The notes below the pieces were generated by a model that worked only from the letters and a program-made list of their open reading frames with translations, was not told the DNA's origin and ran no database searches. Below, piece after piece: positions 1 through 13,200 of a stretch of 64,000 bases of DNA. The DNA comes from Odontesthes bonariensis (Eukaryota; Chordata; Actinopteri; Atheriniformes; Atherinopsidae): the NCBI RefSeq assembly GCF_027942865.1, contig NC_134510.1:21445209-21509208 (forward strand), read 5' to 3'. Every line of letters begins with the position of its first letter. The stretch's first letter is position 1. Made by a program: the position numbers and the translations under genes.

Positions 1-539
1 TTTTTACCAGGGCAAGAGAGGCGGCAAAGGCCATTGATCTTTGTTTGTTTGCTTGTGGTTGGAGAAATAAACCTAAAGAAACCAAATTTTTTTCCTGGAC
101 AATGGACTCAATTTACCTGCGTAAATTCACTCCCTAGGTGTCTCAGTGGCCATTTAGTTTATTATGGTTTTGACATTTTTTTAGTTTTGATTATTGACAC
201 AAGAGGACGAATAGCCACTACACAAGTAAAAAAAAACACCCTAAAGTGAAGATTAGGCTGATGGAATCTCTGGAAGCTTGGATATTGGATTGATGGTAAA
301 TGAAAGAGGATTGCTGGATTGGAAAACGCGTCAGTTTTGGAGAGTCACTGGCCGACGGACATCGCACGAAACCACTCAACAGCATCGGTGAGCAACGAAT
401 TACAAGCAGGCTGTATTGGAAAACGGCTTAACCATTGGAGTGTTTGAATCATCGTTTCTTCTCACTCGATGTTTATTGGGATCTTTGGAAGTTTGGATGA
501 CACACGTGTGCTGAGCAATACTACTACTATGTCATGGTA

Positions 540-3500
540 AGCCACGCCTACTCATTCATAAAGGTCTTTGATGCGGATCCGTGTGTCACAAACGATATCC
601 CTGTGTGTTATGAGTATTTCCAACAAAGAGTGTGGAAATTAAAGACGACTGAAAAGTATTTGATGTGGAAAACATGTCCGAGGTTTCATCTAAAGCAAAT
701 GACTCTGTGTCCGTGCTCTCAAAACGGAGCGTCAAGTTTACTTCAAAGGGTCTGGAATTCTATGTAAACACATGTCAAGAAAAAAGGTCTACGAAGTGCA
801 AACAAGTAAAGAAGTGTATGGATAAAATACGCGATTTGATGGAATCCAATGACAATGTGAACTCAGTGCAAGCTCAGCTGAGCAAATGTATTAAGTGCTT
901 TGATGAAGCCAATGATATGCATGAAGCCATTCTGAATCTTAATTTGCCAGAGGATGAAGTTGAACGGCAAAATACGTATTTTCATGCAAAAAGGTCTGTG
1001 TTTTCTGATTTCATTAAAAAGGTAAAATGTTGGTTGTCTGATGCTGGCCACCCATATGCTCAATCAAATGATGATGAACAACCTCCTGATAACTTAAGTG
1101 TGGCTTCTGACGAGATTAATCCCGAAGACAGTGTTTCAAATATTTCAAAGTCAAGAGGAGAAACGTTCCAGAGGACATTCTACGTTATCCAAAGCATCAT
1201 CTACATCATCTGCAAGAATAAAGACAGAAGCTGATCAAGCAGCACTTATAGAGCGCATGGCTGCATTAGAAAGGAAACATGCATTGGAAGCAAAAGGGGA
1301 AAAACTCAGAAATGAAAAAGAACTGTTCGCTTTGGAAACGGAACTTGCTGCCGCTAATGCAAAACTGAATGTGTTGGAAATCAATTCAAAATGTGTCTCA
1401 AAAGGATCGGACGCAATGAACTCATATTTTGACAGGAACTGGACTGGTGCTCAAGGAACGCACCGGCTGAATCTCCACGCAGATGATTTCGTTCCACAAA
1501 AGGATGCGGCAAATAACGTTCAGAGTAAAGCTCACATTGAGGTTCAAGCTGTCACCGTCAGACCATCAATGACAACAAATACCCATGTGAATGTCAGGCC
1601 TGGACGAGCAGCAACAACACAAACTGACACTGGCCCAATAATAAGTCAAACTCAAACAACACAAATGGTTCCTAACGCTCTGAATTGAGCCAGCAATAGG
1701 AACTCACGCAACGATATTCTGGACATTATGCAAAGGCAGAATGACATCACTGCATTGTTGGTTCAGAAAAATTTGGCATCTGCTTTGCCAGTGAGAAATA
1801 TTCCTGTGTTCGATGGTGACCCTCTTCAGTTCCAGTCTTTTATGGGATCCTTTGAAAACTGAGTAGAAGGAAAAACTAACAATTTCAGTGATTGCTTGTC
1901 ATTTTTGAAAAGTACACCAGGGGGCAGCCAAGAGACCTTGTCAGGAGCTGTCAGCATCTGCCCCCAAGCGTGGGTTATCAGAGAGCCAAATTTCTACTTA
2001 TGGAGCATTTTGGAAATGAGCATAAAAATTTCTTCGGCCTACATTGAAAAAATTCTCAACTGGCCCCCCATTAAAGCAGAGGATGTACCAGCATTGCAAT
2101 CTCTTTCCCTATTTCTTCGAGGTTGCTCCAATTTGACACGGCAGATAATCTACATGAAGGATTTGGACATGCCCTCCAATCTCAAACTTATTGTGATGAA
2201 GCTTCCTTACAAGCTACGTGAGAAGTGGAGGAGTGTTGCATGTGATCTGCAGGAGCAAAATGGATGCAGAGTAATGTTCACTGACCTTGTGACATTTGTG
2301 GAAACACAAGCCAAAATAGTCTCAGACCCGCTCTTTGGTAATATTCAAGATCTGCCCCTTGTCAGCCGGAGCAAAGCTATCTCAAATGTCAGTTACACAA
2401 AGCAAAGGAGAAGTGGAAGCACTTTTGCCACCAGTGTCGCTACAGTGAAGGAAGGCGACACAGCTCTGTCATCACGACTAATCATATCTCTGTGGAACAT
2501 CTGGAAGAGATGCTTATTAGTCAATATAACCATGATTTCAGTGAAAAAACATCAGTGGAGCAATTGGAAATGTCAAGAGAGGACATTAAGTTCATGAAAA
2601 CTACGCAAACTACAACAGAACTGAAAAGTGGACATAATTGTATTGACTTACCATTCAGAGAAAAAGTGGCCTTCAAGGCCTGAAGAGGAAATTTGAGAGA
2701 GATGTTAAGTACAAGGAGGAATACACTTAATTTCTCAGAGACATGTTGGATCAAGATTTTATGCTAAAATGGTACCCACTGCTCAGTTGGAACAAGAGGA
2801 TGGAAAAGTGTGGCACATCCACAACTAAGTTGTTTTTGACTGTGGGGCCATATATAAAGTGACTTCACTGAACCAGCAGCTTTTGCACGGACCAGATCTA
2901 ACCAACTCCCTCATTGGAGTCCTCATTCGGTTCAGGAAAGAACCTGTTGCAGTCATGGCAGACATTCATATGTTTCATCAGGTGCAGGTACCTGATAAGC
3001 ATGTGAATTTCCTCCGATTTCTTTGGTGGCCCCAGGGCAACACTTAGCAAGAACCAGCAGAATATCGCATGAGGGTGCATTTGTTTGGAGCTGTACCATC
3101 CCCACGTTGCGCTAATTATGCCCCTAGGAGAACAGCGGAGGATAATGCATCTAATTTTCCCCCTGAAGTAATCGGTACTGTCAACCATCATTTTTATGTG
3201 GATGACTGCCTGAAGTCCACAGCCTCAGAGGGAGACGCCATTCAACTCGTGAAGGAATTGACTGCACTCTGTCCCAAAGGTGGATTCAGTCTCCAAGAAT
3301 GGGTGACAAACAGCCGCTCTGTGTTGTTGTCAATCCCAAGTGACATCAGAGCGACAGAGGTGAGAGAACTGGATGTAGACACAGACCAACTTCCTGTTGA
3401 AAGAGCACTTGGACTGAAATGGTGTGTTGAGTCGGATCGGATAAGTTCATGTTCAGGACTTCAGTGCAGGAACGGCAGCAGACCAGGAGAGGAATTTTGT

Positions 3501-4640
3501 CTGTGGTTAGCTCGCTCTATGATCCATTAGGATTTTTGGCTCCATTCACCATGTCAGCCAAGTTATTGTTGCGGGAGCTCTGTAGAAGAAATCTGAAGTG
3601 GGATGAAAAAATCCCCCCCCTTCTTCTCCAAACAATGGTCTGATTGGCTGAGTGACCTAAAAAGGATGAGTGCATCGCTGTATCAAACCTCATGACTATA
3701 GAACATATGTGACAGCGCAAATCCATCATTTTTCTGATGCAAGTCAAGCTGGTTATGGCACAGTGTCTTACCTGAGATTGGAAGATGGTGATAGAGTGCA
3801 TGTGTCATTTCTTGTGGGGAAAGCCAGAGTTGCTCCCCTGAAGCAAATCACCATTCCACGTCTGGAGCTCCATGCTTCGAAAGGAGCTGCAGTGGCAGCT
3901 GGAGAGGTCGATGTTTTGGACTGATAGCACGACCGTCCTCAAGTGCATCTGTAGTGAAACTAGACGTTTCCATACTTTTGTTGCTAACAGAGTCTCTGTT
4001 ATTAGAGAAGCTACAGATTTGGGCCAGTGGCGGTATGTGGGCACCAAGATGAATCCTGCAGATGAAGCGTCATGTGGATTGACAGCTGAGGAACTCCTCA
4101 CAAATGGAAGGTGGATTAAAGGCCCGGAAATGGTTCCTTGAGCTTAAAAGAGTTCTTTTGCTTTTGAGCCAAAAGAGAAAGGAGTTTAAAGCTGCTGAGA
4201 GTGACAAGGAAACAGAAGCTGAAAATTCTCTTCAACAGAAACTTCAGAGCTTCAAAGCCACACTTCGAGGGAGGATTTTGACCCCAAAACTTGGAGAGCA
4301 GAAGATGGCAGATTTACCGGAGGAGATATTGTCATCATCGCTGATGCTACAGCTCCCAGAGGATCCTGGATGATGGGCCAAAACTCCAGCTTGACTCGGC
4401 TCCCAAAGAAGAGCCGGCTCACGAACGGCCACCTCTGGAACCTGATTGGACACCCCAGGTGTCACTCCAGTTGATTGACAGGCAAGTCGTGTTGAAAGAT
4501 GAGTCAGAAACGCGGCGTCTTTGAAATGAGTGGCAGGCATAGAGAGTGTCCTGTTGAACCTGCTGTCAGAGTGAACCTACTTTCATGGAATACATCATTT
4601 TGAGTTAAGTTTTAATGTGATTTCCCAATGAGTCATTGTT
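540..4640 (+). mobile_element. Decayed BEL/Pao-type LTR retrotransposon
   Basis: A broken retrotransposon coding region lies on the plus strand. Gag-like reading frames (about 665-1234, continuing in another frame 1098-1688, then 1690-1860 and 1896-2597) include a DUF1759-like segment with the short motif VFDGDPLQFQSF. Reverse transcriptase pieces follow (2860-3050, 3069-3530), with the catalytic FYVDD box near 3196-3210. Pao-type connection and RNase H pieces come next (3449-3643, 3670-3924, 3872-4141), carrying PRLELHAS and FWTDSTTVLK. Frameshifts and in-frame stops separate the pieces, and I see no integrase core, so the copy is dead. I could not delimit LTRs, so both ends are approximate. 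BEL/Pao rather than Gypsy is inferred from the DUF1759-like gag and the RT/RNase H wording. The element lies upstream of the first visible paraoxonase exon, perhaps in one of its introns. Confidence 0.8.
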
Positions 4641-4755
4641 TTTAAAGACTGACAATTTAGAGAAGAGATTTTGTTGCCAATTGTTACACTGTACAAGTAG
4701 GCTAAAGTCATGAAAGGCTAATGTTACGTTAGCATGAAGCTATGTAGCACTTTAA

Positions 4756-5491
4756 AGTGGTACCTTGAGTTAAGAGTGTCCCAACATATGAGTTTTTTTT
4801 AAGCCGCTATTTATTTTTATTTTTTTTTTCATTTTTGCTTTGGTTTGCGAGCAGAAATTTAAGTTAGTTGTTATGAAGCTTCAGGAACACTGCTGCTAGT
4901 TGGCTTGGTGAGTGAACCAGGACGGCATCCCTCAAGGGATGCTTCCATGTGAGGATCCTCACATGGAAGCATCTCGCATTTTGGGCTCGCATTTGTGCAC
5001 TTGTTTAGCCAAACTTTCAAAGTCCATTGAAAAGAAACGCCCTGAAAAAATACAACTGGTCGTGCGGCTGTGCTGCTGTGCTATATAATGACACAGAAAC
5101 AGAAACATTCTGAAAGGCAGGATTAACCAAACCTCCTTGGACAGGTTTTTATTAAAACGCGCTGCAGATGAAAGTGAGGAAAGCCTCCGCCAGCATCTTC
5201 TGCCAGTCCAAGCGTCTGATCCCCAGATAAATACACTTTATAAAATCAGTATATTTCTTTACATTTGATTTTATCATATCGTATTATGTTCTTCTACAAT
5301 GTTTGTTATTTAAAAATAAATTTAAGCCGTAACAAAAAAAAATTGGGAGTTTTTTTTTGGGGGGGGGGGGCATGGAACGGATTAATGGCATTTCCATTCA
5401 TTTCAATGGGGAATATTGATTTGACGTACGAGCTATTTGACTTATGAGCTCTGTCACGGATCCAATTAAACTCGTAACTCAATGTACCACT
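4756..5491. mobile_element. Short terminal-inverted-repeat element (MITE-like)
   Basis: The left end reads AGTGGTACCTTGAGTTA. The right end (5473-5491) is a close reverse complement, ACTCGTAACTCAATGTACCA followed by CT. These look like the imperfect terminal inverted repeats of a non-autonomous DNA transposon. The interior has no coding capacity, several T and G homopolymers, and a perfect 36-bp palindrome at 4938-4973. Family assignment is uncertain, and I did not find a convincing target-site duplication. Confidence 0.5.
4938..4973. repeat. 36-bp perfect palindrome
   Basis: GATGCTTCCATGTGAGGA and its exact complement adjoin without a spacer (centre at 4955/4956, BamHI site GGATCC). It lies within the inverted-repeat element at 4756-5491. 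Confidence 0.95.
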
Positions 5492-8400
5492 GTGTTGGGA
5501 TAATGCGGGGGGAAACCATATCATTGTTGGTTTTCAGTAAGTGTATAATCAACAGAGTTCGTAAGGATTTCTGACTGACCTACATGATCTAGTTTAATTT
5601 TATAGCAGCTAGGCTTGGAGTTGGTTTTAAAGTAAGTTAAAGCACAAGAATGGAGACAAATAGTTTAAGATTAACACAATATTGAGGTTAAACCCGGCTG
5701 TCTTATTTTGTGTAGGGACAGATAACAATGAAAAGACTCCTTTGTAAAGAAGCACAAGTCAGACCCAGATCAGGCCCAGTCAGACCCCAGCCATGAAACC
5801 AGCAGCCCTGGCAGCTCCCAACCTGAAGCAAGTCAGTGTGGGCAGACACAAGGAGCCAATCTACCACCACCAGGTCAGAGTATTCAAAGGCAGTTAAATG
5901 CATCTCCAGTTTATAGTAGTGCAGCCTCACTTTGCCCAGATTGTTAATGTAAAGAGGGGGATGCGTATGTCCTGCTGGTGAATATTGTGATCACAATAGT
6001 GTGAGTGGGTGTGTGAGATGTGTGATGCATGCATCATTTTTGTTGTTTTTCTGTAGACATCAGTAGTGACTGGCCAGACCTGTGGACTGTCAAACAAAAA
6101 GAAGAATTTAAATCCAAGTTTTGTTGAATGATTTAAAATAACATTCATCTAACAAAGTATGCTAGAATAGTGTTCAGCTATGGAGAAGTGAATACTTTGT
6201 TTCAATGTTACGACAGTGCACTTTTGAGTTTATCTGATTGGTTTTGATGTTTGGAAGGGAATGCTTTTTGGTGAAATATGAACAAGGATGCATTGTCACT
6301 GCACCTGATCAAGTCATAATAATTTTGTATTAGTGAGATAATACAAATACAGATGATACAGATACATTTTGTAATTAAAAATGTGAAAATTATGATACCG
6401 TATCTCTTTTGTGAGGCTTGACCTTTTTATATACAGTCTTTGGACTTGATGTGGTGCTCATGTGCCACCCCTGGAACACCCCCACATTTAAAATCACTGC
6501 TCCACCCCTGAGTGGATAACAGGAAAAACTTGTTTCCGCTTTTCAGATGTTTTCACATTTAAAAGTTGGCTCCTTAATACATTTAAGGGACCAAACAAAT
6601 TCTTATGCAAGTGACGAATAATAAACGAGACTATTAGAACTCTTGTGATTTATTTATTTATTTATTTTTTATTAAATTGAAACCAACTTTTACAGGATTT
6701 CTTGCCTATTTTTCTTATTTTTTCTTTTGCAACATTTATGCTTACAATTGTATTTTTGTCATTATTCAGTTCAGTTGTTGCAGTGTGGGGATGAAACATA
6801 AAAAGGATTCAAAAGAACCGCAGGACACAATCTAGTGTTATTGTTTTAATATTTTTAGCAGTCTCTGTCCAGTGCTCACTGCCATATGTGAGCTGTATTA
6901 AGTTACTGCCTGTTCTAACCCAAAGGCCTGCTAATTATGACAAGGGTTTTCTTTTATCAGGGTTTGCAGAGCTGTTAAGGTCAGCATCGACTAGTATTAA
7001 AGACATAACCATAAAATGAGACCGTAATATTTTCTGAGACTTATAGAAGACGACCTTGCGTCTCGAAATAAAGCGGGACGGTAATCTGAGATATAAACTT
7101 TCAGTAGCACGACAGCAGTGGCGGCTGCTGACTTTTAAAACAGGGGAAGCCCATATTATGCGTTCAGGGTTGTAGTGGCTCGTGCCATCCCAAAGCAGAA
7201 GATAGCAAAGTTAAAAAGAATTATTGTTGGGTCTAAAAGTTAACCCAGCTGGAACACAGTTCTCTCAAGACAACCCCAGTGATCAACAAAAAACACAGTG
7301 CACAAGATTGTATTTTTACTTGCAAGGGGAGCCGTACGGAGTGACAGAACTTACTCCTTCACCCGTGCTCAAACGACTCCACCCGACTTTCCCCGTGTAG
7401 TTCTTTTTATTACACAGCTTAGTTACAATCAGCATACGTAAAACAATCTTGTGAGCAAGATGCAACAAATGTTTCACTGGGACATCTAGTTCCTCACGTG
7501 TTGAGTTGTTGCACATTCTCCTGCATGGGAAGACCAGAGCACCCTGTTTCTCACAGTTCCCTTGAATTACTTTGCATCACACTAAGCAAAGTTCACACAC
7601 TACATGTCTGTCTATAAAATGTTGTTTACTCAAAATGAAAATCTATATACAGTTTTCCAACAGTTATAACATAGCTGTGTCTAGTATGACAAGTATGCCC
7701 AGCAAATACACAGAAAGAAGATATAGACTTTGAAAATTCACACAGCAAGGCCAAAATCAATTATGATCGAATCTAAGGCCTGTAAATGGCTGGATCTGTG
7801 GCTGGAAAGGAATCTGTTGAGCATTTTTCCTTGTCATAATGAATACTTAGTTTGATGGTGGTGGTAAGTATTCTTAAAAAAGGTAACATTTGTGAATGGG
7901 CAGCATGAATTCTGGAAAGAAACAACTAAAAGTATTACAGCACTTTCACAGACAACCAGTCTCTTTCGTATCCGCTTTGGGACTGAAGTTTCGGCTGCCA
8001 CAACATCTCTCATGATGGACAAACACTAACTCCAATCATCACGACACAGCCCCTCATATTGACACGCCCACGTCTAATCTACCCCCAGAGACGCCGGGCA
8101 GCCTCGGAAGTGATGAGTTTTTGTCGATTTAGCCAATGATGACCTAGAATTGTAGAAAAAAACTTGACTCTCCCGCCCCCTCCTGAAGCCGGGCAGCCCT
8201 CGGCTCGGAAGCCTGGCTGTTAGTGGCGGCTTCATAACATGATTTCCTCAGTGAACGGCGGCGATTTCAGAACAAATCACTTCATTAAGCTACAGGACAA
8301 CATGTTGTAGTTATGAAAGTAAATGCAGTATTGGGCATATCTTGTGTTTTGTGAATAACTGTTTTATCGTCAATTTAACATTGAAGATGTAGCAATTTCG

Positions 8401-8550
8401 CCAGAGAATGGGAGAGGCTGCCCGGCTTCCCGTGTTGTCTCTGAATAGCCGCGGCTGCACGACAGTGGGAGCGGCACATTTTGAACTGTGGCAGAAACGT
8501 GTGCCGTATCACAGATTGGGGATAACGCAAACATTTCCGTTCCTTTGCAG
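5492..8550. other. No gene recognised; AT-rich, repeat-rich
   Basis: No exon-like open segment with family resemblance was found. The stretch includes A/T-rich low complexity around 6640-6740. A GC-rich motif with GCCGGGCAGCC appears near 8094 and 8184 and resembles repeat debris. A CAGTGGCGGCTGCTGAC motif at 7116-7132 resembles a DNA-transposon end. The missing upstream paraoxonase exons were searched for here by eye and not seen. Confidence 0.4.
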
Positions 8551-9817
<1,267 letters not shown>

Positions 9818-9854
9818 TTTGTACACAGGCTTGCAAAGATCCAGTATACAATGA

Positions 9855-9860
9855 AATAAA
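9855..9860 (+). terminator. Polyadenylation signal of the paraoxonase gene
   Basis: AATAAA lies about 40 bases after the paraoxonase stop codon, within an A-rich stretch that holds a second AATAA-like hexamer. It gives a very short 3'UTR. The oppositely oriented channel gene ends about 400 bp further on. Confidence 0.55.
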
Positions 9861-10254
9861 AAAAATAAACAAAATTATCTTGATTGGCTGCTGGCCCAAA
9901 GAGGATTTTTGTTGGCTCACGTAGTGGAACTACTGTTTGGAAAATGACTTGTCGTCACCGTAGTTAGAGAAGCCATAAAGACTGATGTCGTTCCCACAAA
10001 ATGTGATTTGCTCTCTTGACGTCTGGTACCACAAACCTGACTTTTAGACTAGAAAGGCACTTAGTGAGCGCAGTCCTCTATCAAAGGCCAAGTGCTTATT
10101 CTGCAGTTCTTCAAAGAGGAATGATCGGAATCCACACCTTCACTAATGCTCAACTTCCCCACCAAGTTTTAAGAAATTCAACATGTGAGTGTGTTGTATT
10201 GTCTTGCTGTGGCCAAAATCCACTGAAAAAAGACTGGCCATGGTGAAGTACATT

Positions 10255-13200
10255 TCACCCCTTTTCAGCTTTATCGAAAGACAGATCTTCCGCGACCACC
10301 TTTGAGATTCTAAACCTGCTCTCCCCACCATCGGGATGCTGAACACTCTCCTCATTTGGCGTCTCATCTTTGGTTGGTACAGTGAAGACGACGCCGTCAT
10401 TTTCAGACTCGGAGGCACCATCATCCGTGCCCTCTTCATGATCCCTTTGCATGAATTCGGCAGACTCGGGGTCTTTAATTCTTTCGCGTCTTAGAAGACC
10501 CACTTCTTCTTGCTCGCTCTTTTCCACTTTTGCATTAACAAACACCTCGCTGATGCTGATTATCCGTCTGCGTCGGGGCGAGTGATCCAAGGTCTGAATG
10601 TTGGTGGCCAGGATGTCGCTGCAGCTCTTCGAACGGTTTATGTTGTTGTCTGGCGTTCTTTTCTTTGCCATATTCCCGATCTCTTTGATGACGGTGCTGT
10701 AGTCTTCCTCCTTCTCAGACCGGAAGTTGAAAATGTCGATGGCGGTGGGCCTTACATCTTGGCGCGTCTGGTCCTTCACGGGCTCCGGTTCCTCGTTGTA
10801 GAAGCGCCTGTGCCTGTGCCGCCTTTTCTTTAGCACTTTGTGAGCTTCCACAACCATGTGGACGTTCCAGCTGAAGAACAGAGACAGCCAGGCCAGTCCC
10901 ATGTAGATCCACAACTCTGCAAACACTCTGTAAAGGCGGGGGTACTGTATATCTGGGTTTACACCTGAAATGAAAGTCAGGGCTTAGATTTGACTTCAAA
11001 AGTTGCAATCACCCTCTTTAAAGAATGAAAAACACATAATACCTGCCACATAATCTCCAAAGCCAACCGTTGTCAGTGTGATGAAGGAAAAGTAGATGCC
11101 TTCCAGGTAGCTCCATCCTTCCACAGACATGAAAACAAACGGGGGGATCACTAGATGCACCAGCACCCCCCATAAAAGGAACACGGCTGTGCAGGTTAAC
11201 TGGACCTTTTTCTGAAAAAGGGGGATGAGAAGAACATAAACGTGCCTTTCATGTCGGAGATGCTGCTGCAGTTTTTGTGTCGTCGACCAGGTTCTTACCA
11301 CAGAAACGCCTCTACGGATTAGAACCTGAGACAAACGTTTAGCCCGGTCTCCAAAGAATGACCCCAGCTCACTTATCCACACCAGGCAGAGGGGTATCCC
11401 GCACAGGCCGTACAGGATGCAGAACACGCGGCCACCCTGCGTTTTGGGAGCAACATTGCCATAACCTGCAGATTACAGAGAGAAAACATTAGATCACAAT
11501 CAGACACAGACACAGACTGCAGCGAGCTGTGCGCTCCGCTGAGAAGCTGATCGGCTGCAAGTCTCCAGGACTATGGGGCGAGCAGGTCGGATCACAGCTG
11601 ACCCTTCTCACGCTGCACATGGACTATTTGCACCACTCCCCTCTGGCAGGAGGCTTTGGTCCATTCGGACCAGAACCTCCCGTCACAAAAACAGTTTTTT
11701 CCCCCTTGCAGTTGGACTTATGAACACTTCATAATCACCTCATAACCTGCCCCAGTCACTTTACCATCATTAAAATTGCACTAATGAAGCTTCACTGTTG
11801 TTGCTCTGTATATTGGATACTGTGTATTGTTGTACACACCTTGTACATTTTATATTCATATATTTTTATTCTTTATTTTTTATTATAATATCCTATGTTA
11901 CATGTTTGCACCTTACGCCGCAGCAAATTCCTAGTTAGTGAACACTGTTCACTAATAATGGCAATAAAACTAATTCTGATTCTTATGAGCTTTCTTTCCA
12001 GTCAGTGTATTACTCTATAGCTCTGTTTTCAGTGAGAGCAAGGGCAGCCAATCAAGCAACAGCAACCGAATAGCGCCAACACCTACCTGCATTTCATAAT
12101 GAGGTTGCCAGATAAGCTCTGAAACGACGGGAAAAGACGCATTCTAAACCCAGCATAGTAACAGCTGTTTCAGAGAGCCTTTTAGGGAGATTCTGAGCCA
12201 TTACAGACCCAACCAATTTTTTTTTGGGCTACATATCACATTACAGAACAAGGATTAATGCCCCATTCAACCATTCTCTATCACCTTTAACCTTTTGTGC
12301 TCAGTCATTGACTTGTAATGATTTAAATCTTTGATATAATCAGAATCAGCTTTATTGACCAGGTTTGACTAAACAAACAAGGAATTTGACTCCGGTAACT
12401 TCACTCACAAAGTACAACACTCAACAATAACATGAAATAATAAAAATTAGAAATGCAGAACAGTAAGAGTTGAATTGATTATAAATATGAATAAATAGAA
12501 ACTATGGGTGGGAATGCTATTCCTGGGTGTTCAGAGTGACTGCTTGGGGGAAGAAGCTGTCTTTGTGTCGTCTGGTTTTGGCAAGCAGTGCCCTGTATCG
12601 TCTGCCAGAGGGCAGGAGATTGAACAGTTTGTGACCAGGATGTGAGGGGTCTACAGAGATTTTTACTGCCCTTTTCCTGGCCCTGGACCGGTACAGGTCC
12701 TGTATGGAAGGGAGGTCAGTTCCAATAATCCTCTCTGCAGCCCTAATTGTCCGTTGCAGTTTGGCGGCTGACCCAAACCAGACAGTGATGGAAGTGCAGA
12801 TGACAGACTGGATGATCGCCGAGTAGAAAGTGGTCAGCAGCTCCTTAGGCAGATTAAACTTCCTTAGCTGTCTCAGGAAGTATAACCTCTGCTGGGCCTT
12901 TTTCTGGATAGTGACAATGTGGGAGACCATTTTAGGTCCTGTGAGATGGTTGATCCCAGGAACCTAAAGGAATCCACATTGGACACTGTTTCGTTCTGAA
13001 TGGTGAGTGGGGCGAGTTGGGGGGGGGGGGGGCTTCTCCTAAAGTCCATTTTCATCTCCACAGTCTTCTTGGGGTTAAGCTCCAGATTGTTCTGACTGCA
13101 CCACTGGACCAGCTGCTCCACCTCCTGTCTGTTGTCAGACTCATCCCCATCCTGGATCAGACCAATGACAGTGGTGTCATCCACAAACTTCAGGAGTTTT

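Noticed and set aside
7207-8040. Solo LTR starting TGTTGGGTC
   Set aside because: No matching 3' terminus, polyadenylation signal or target duplication could be found.
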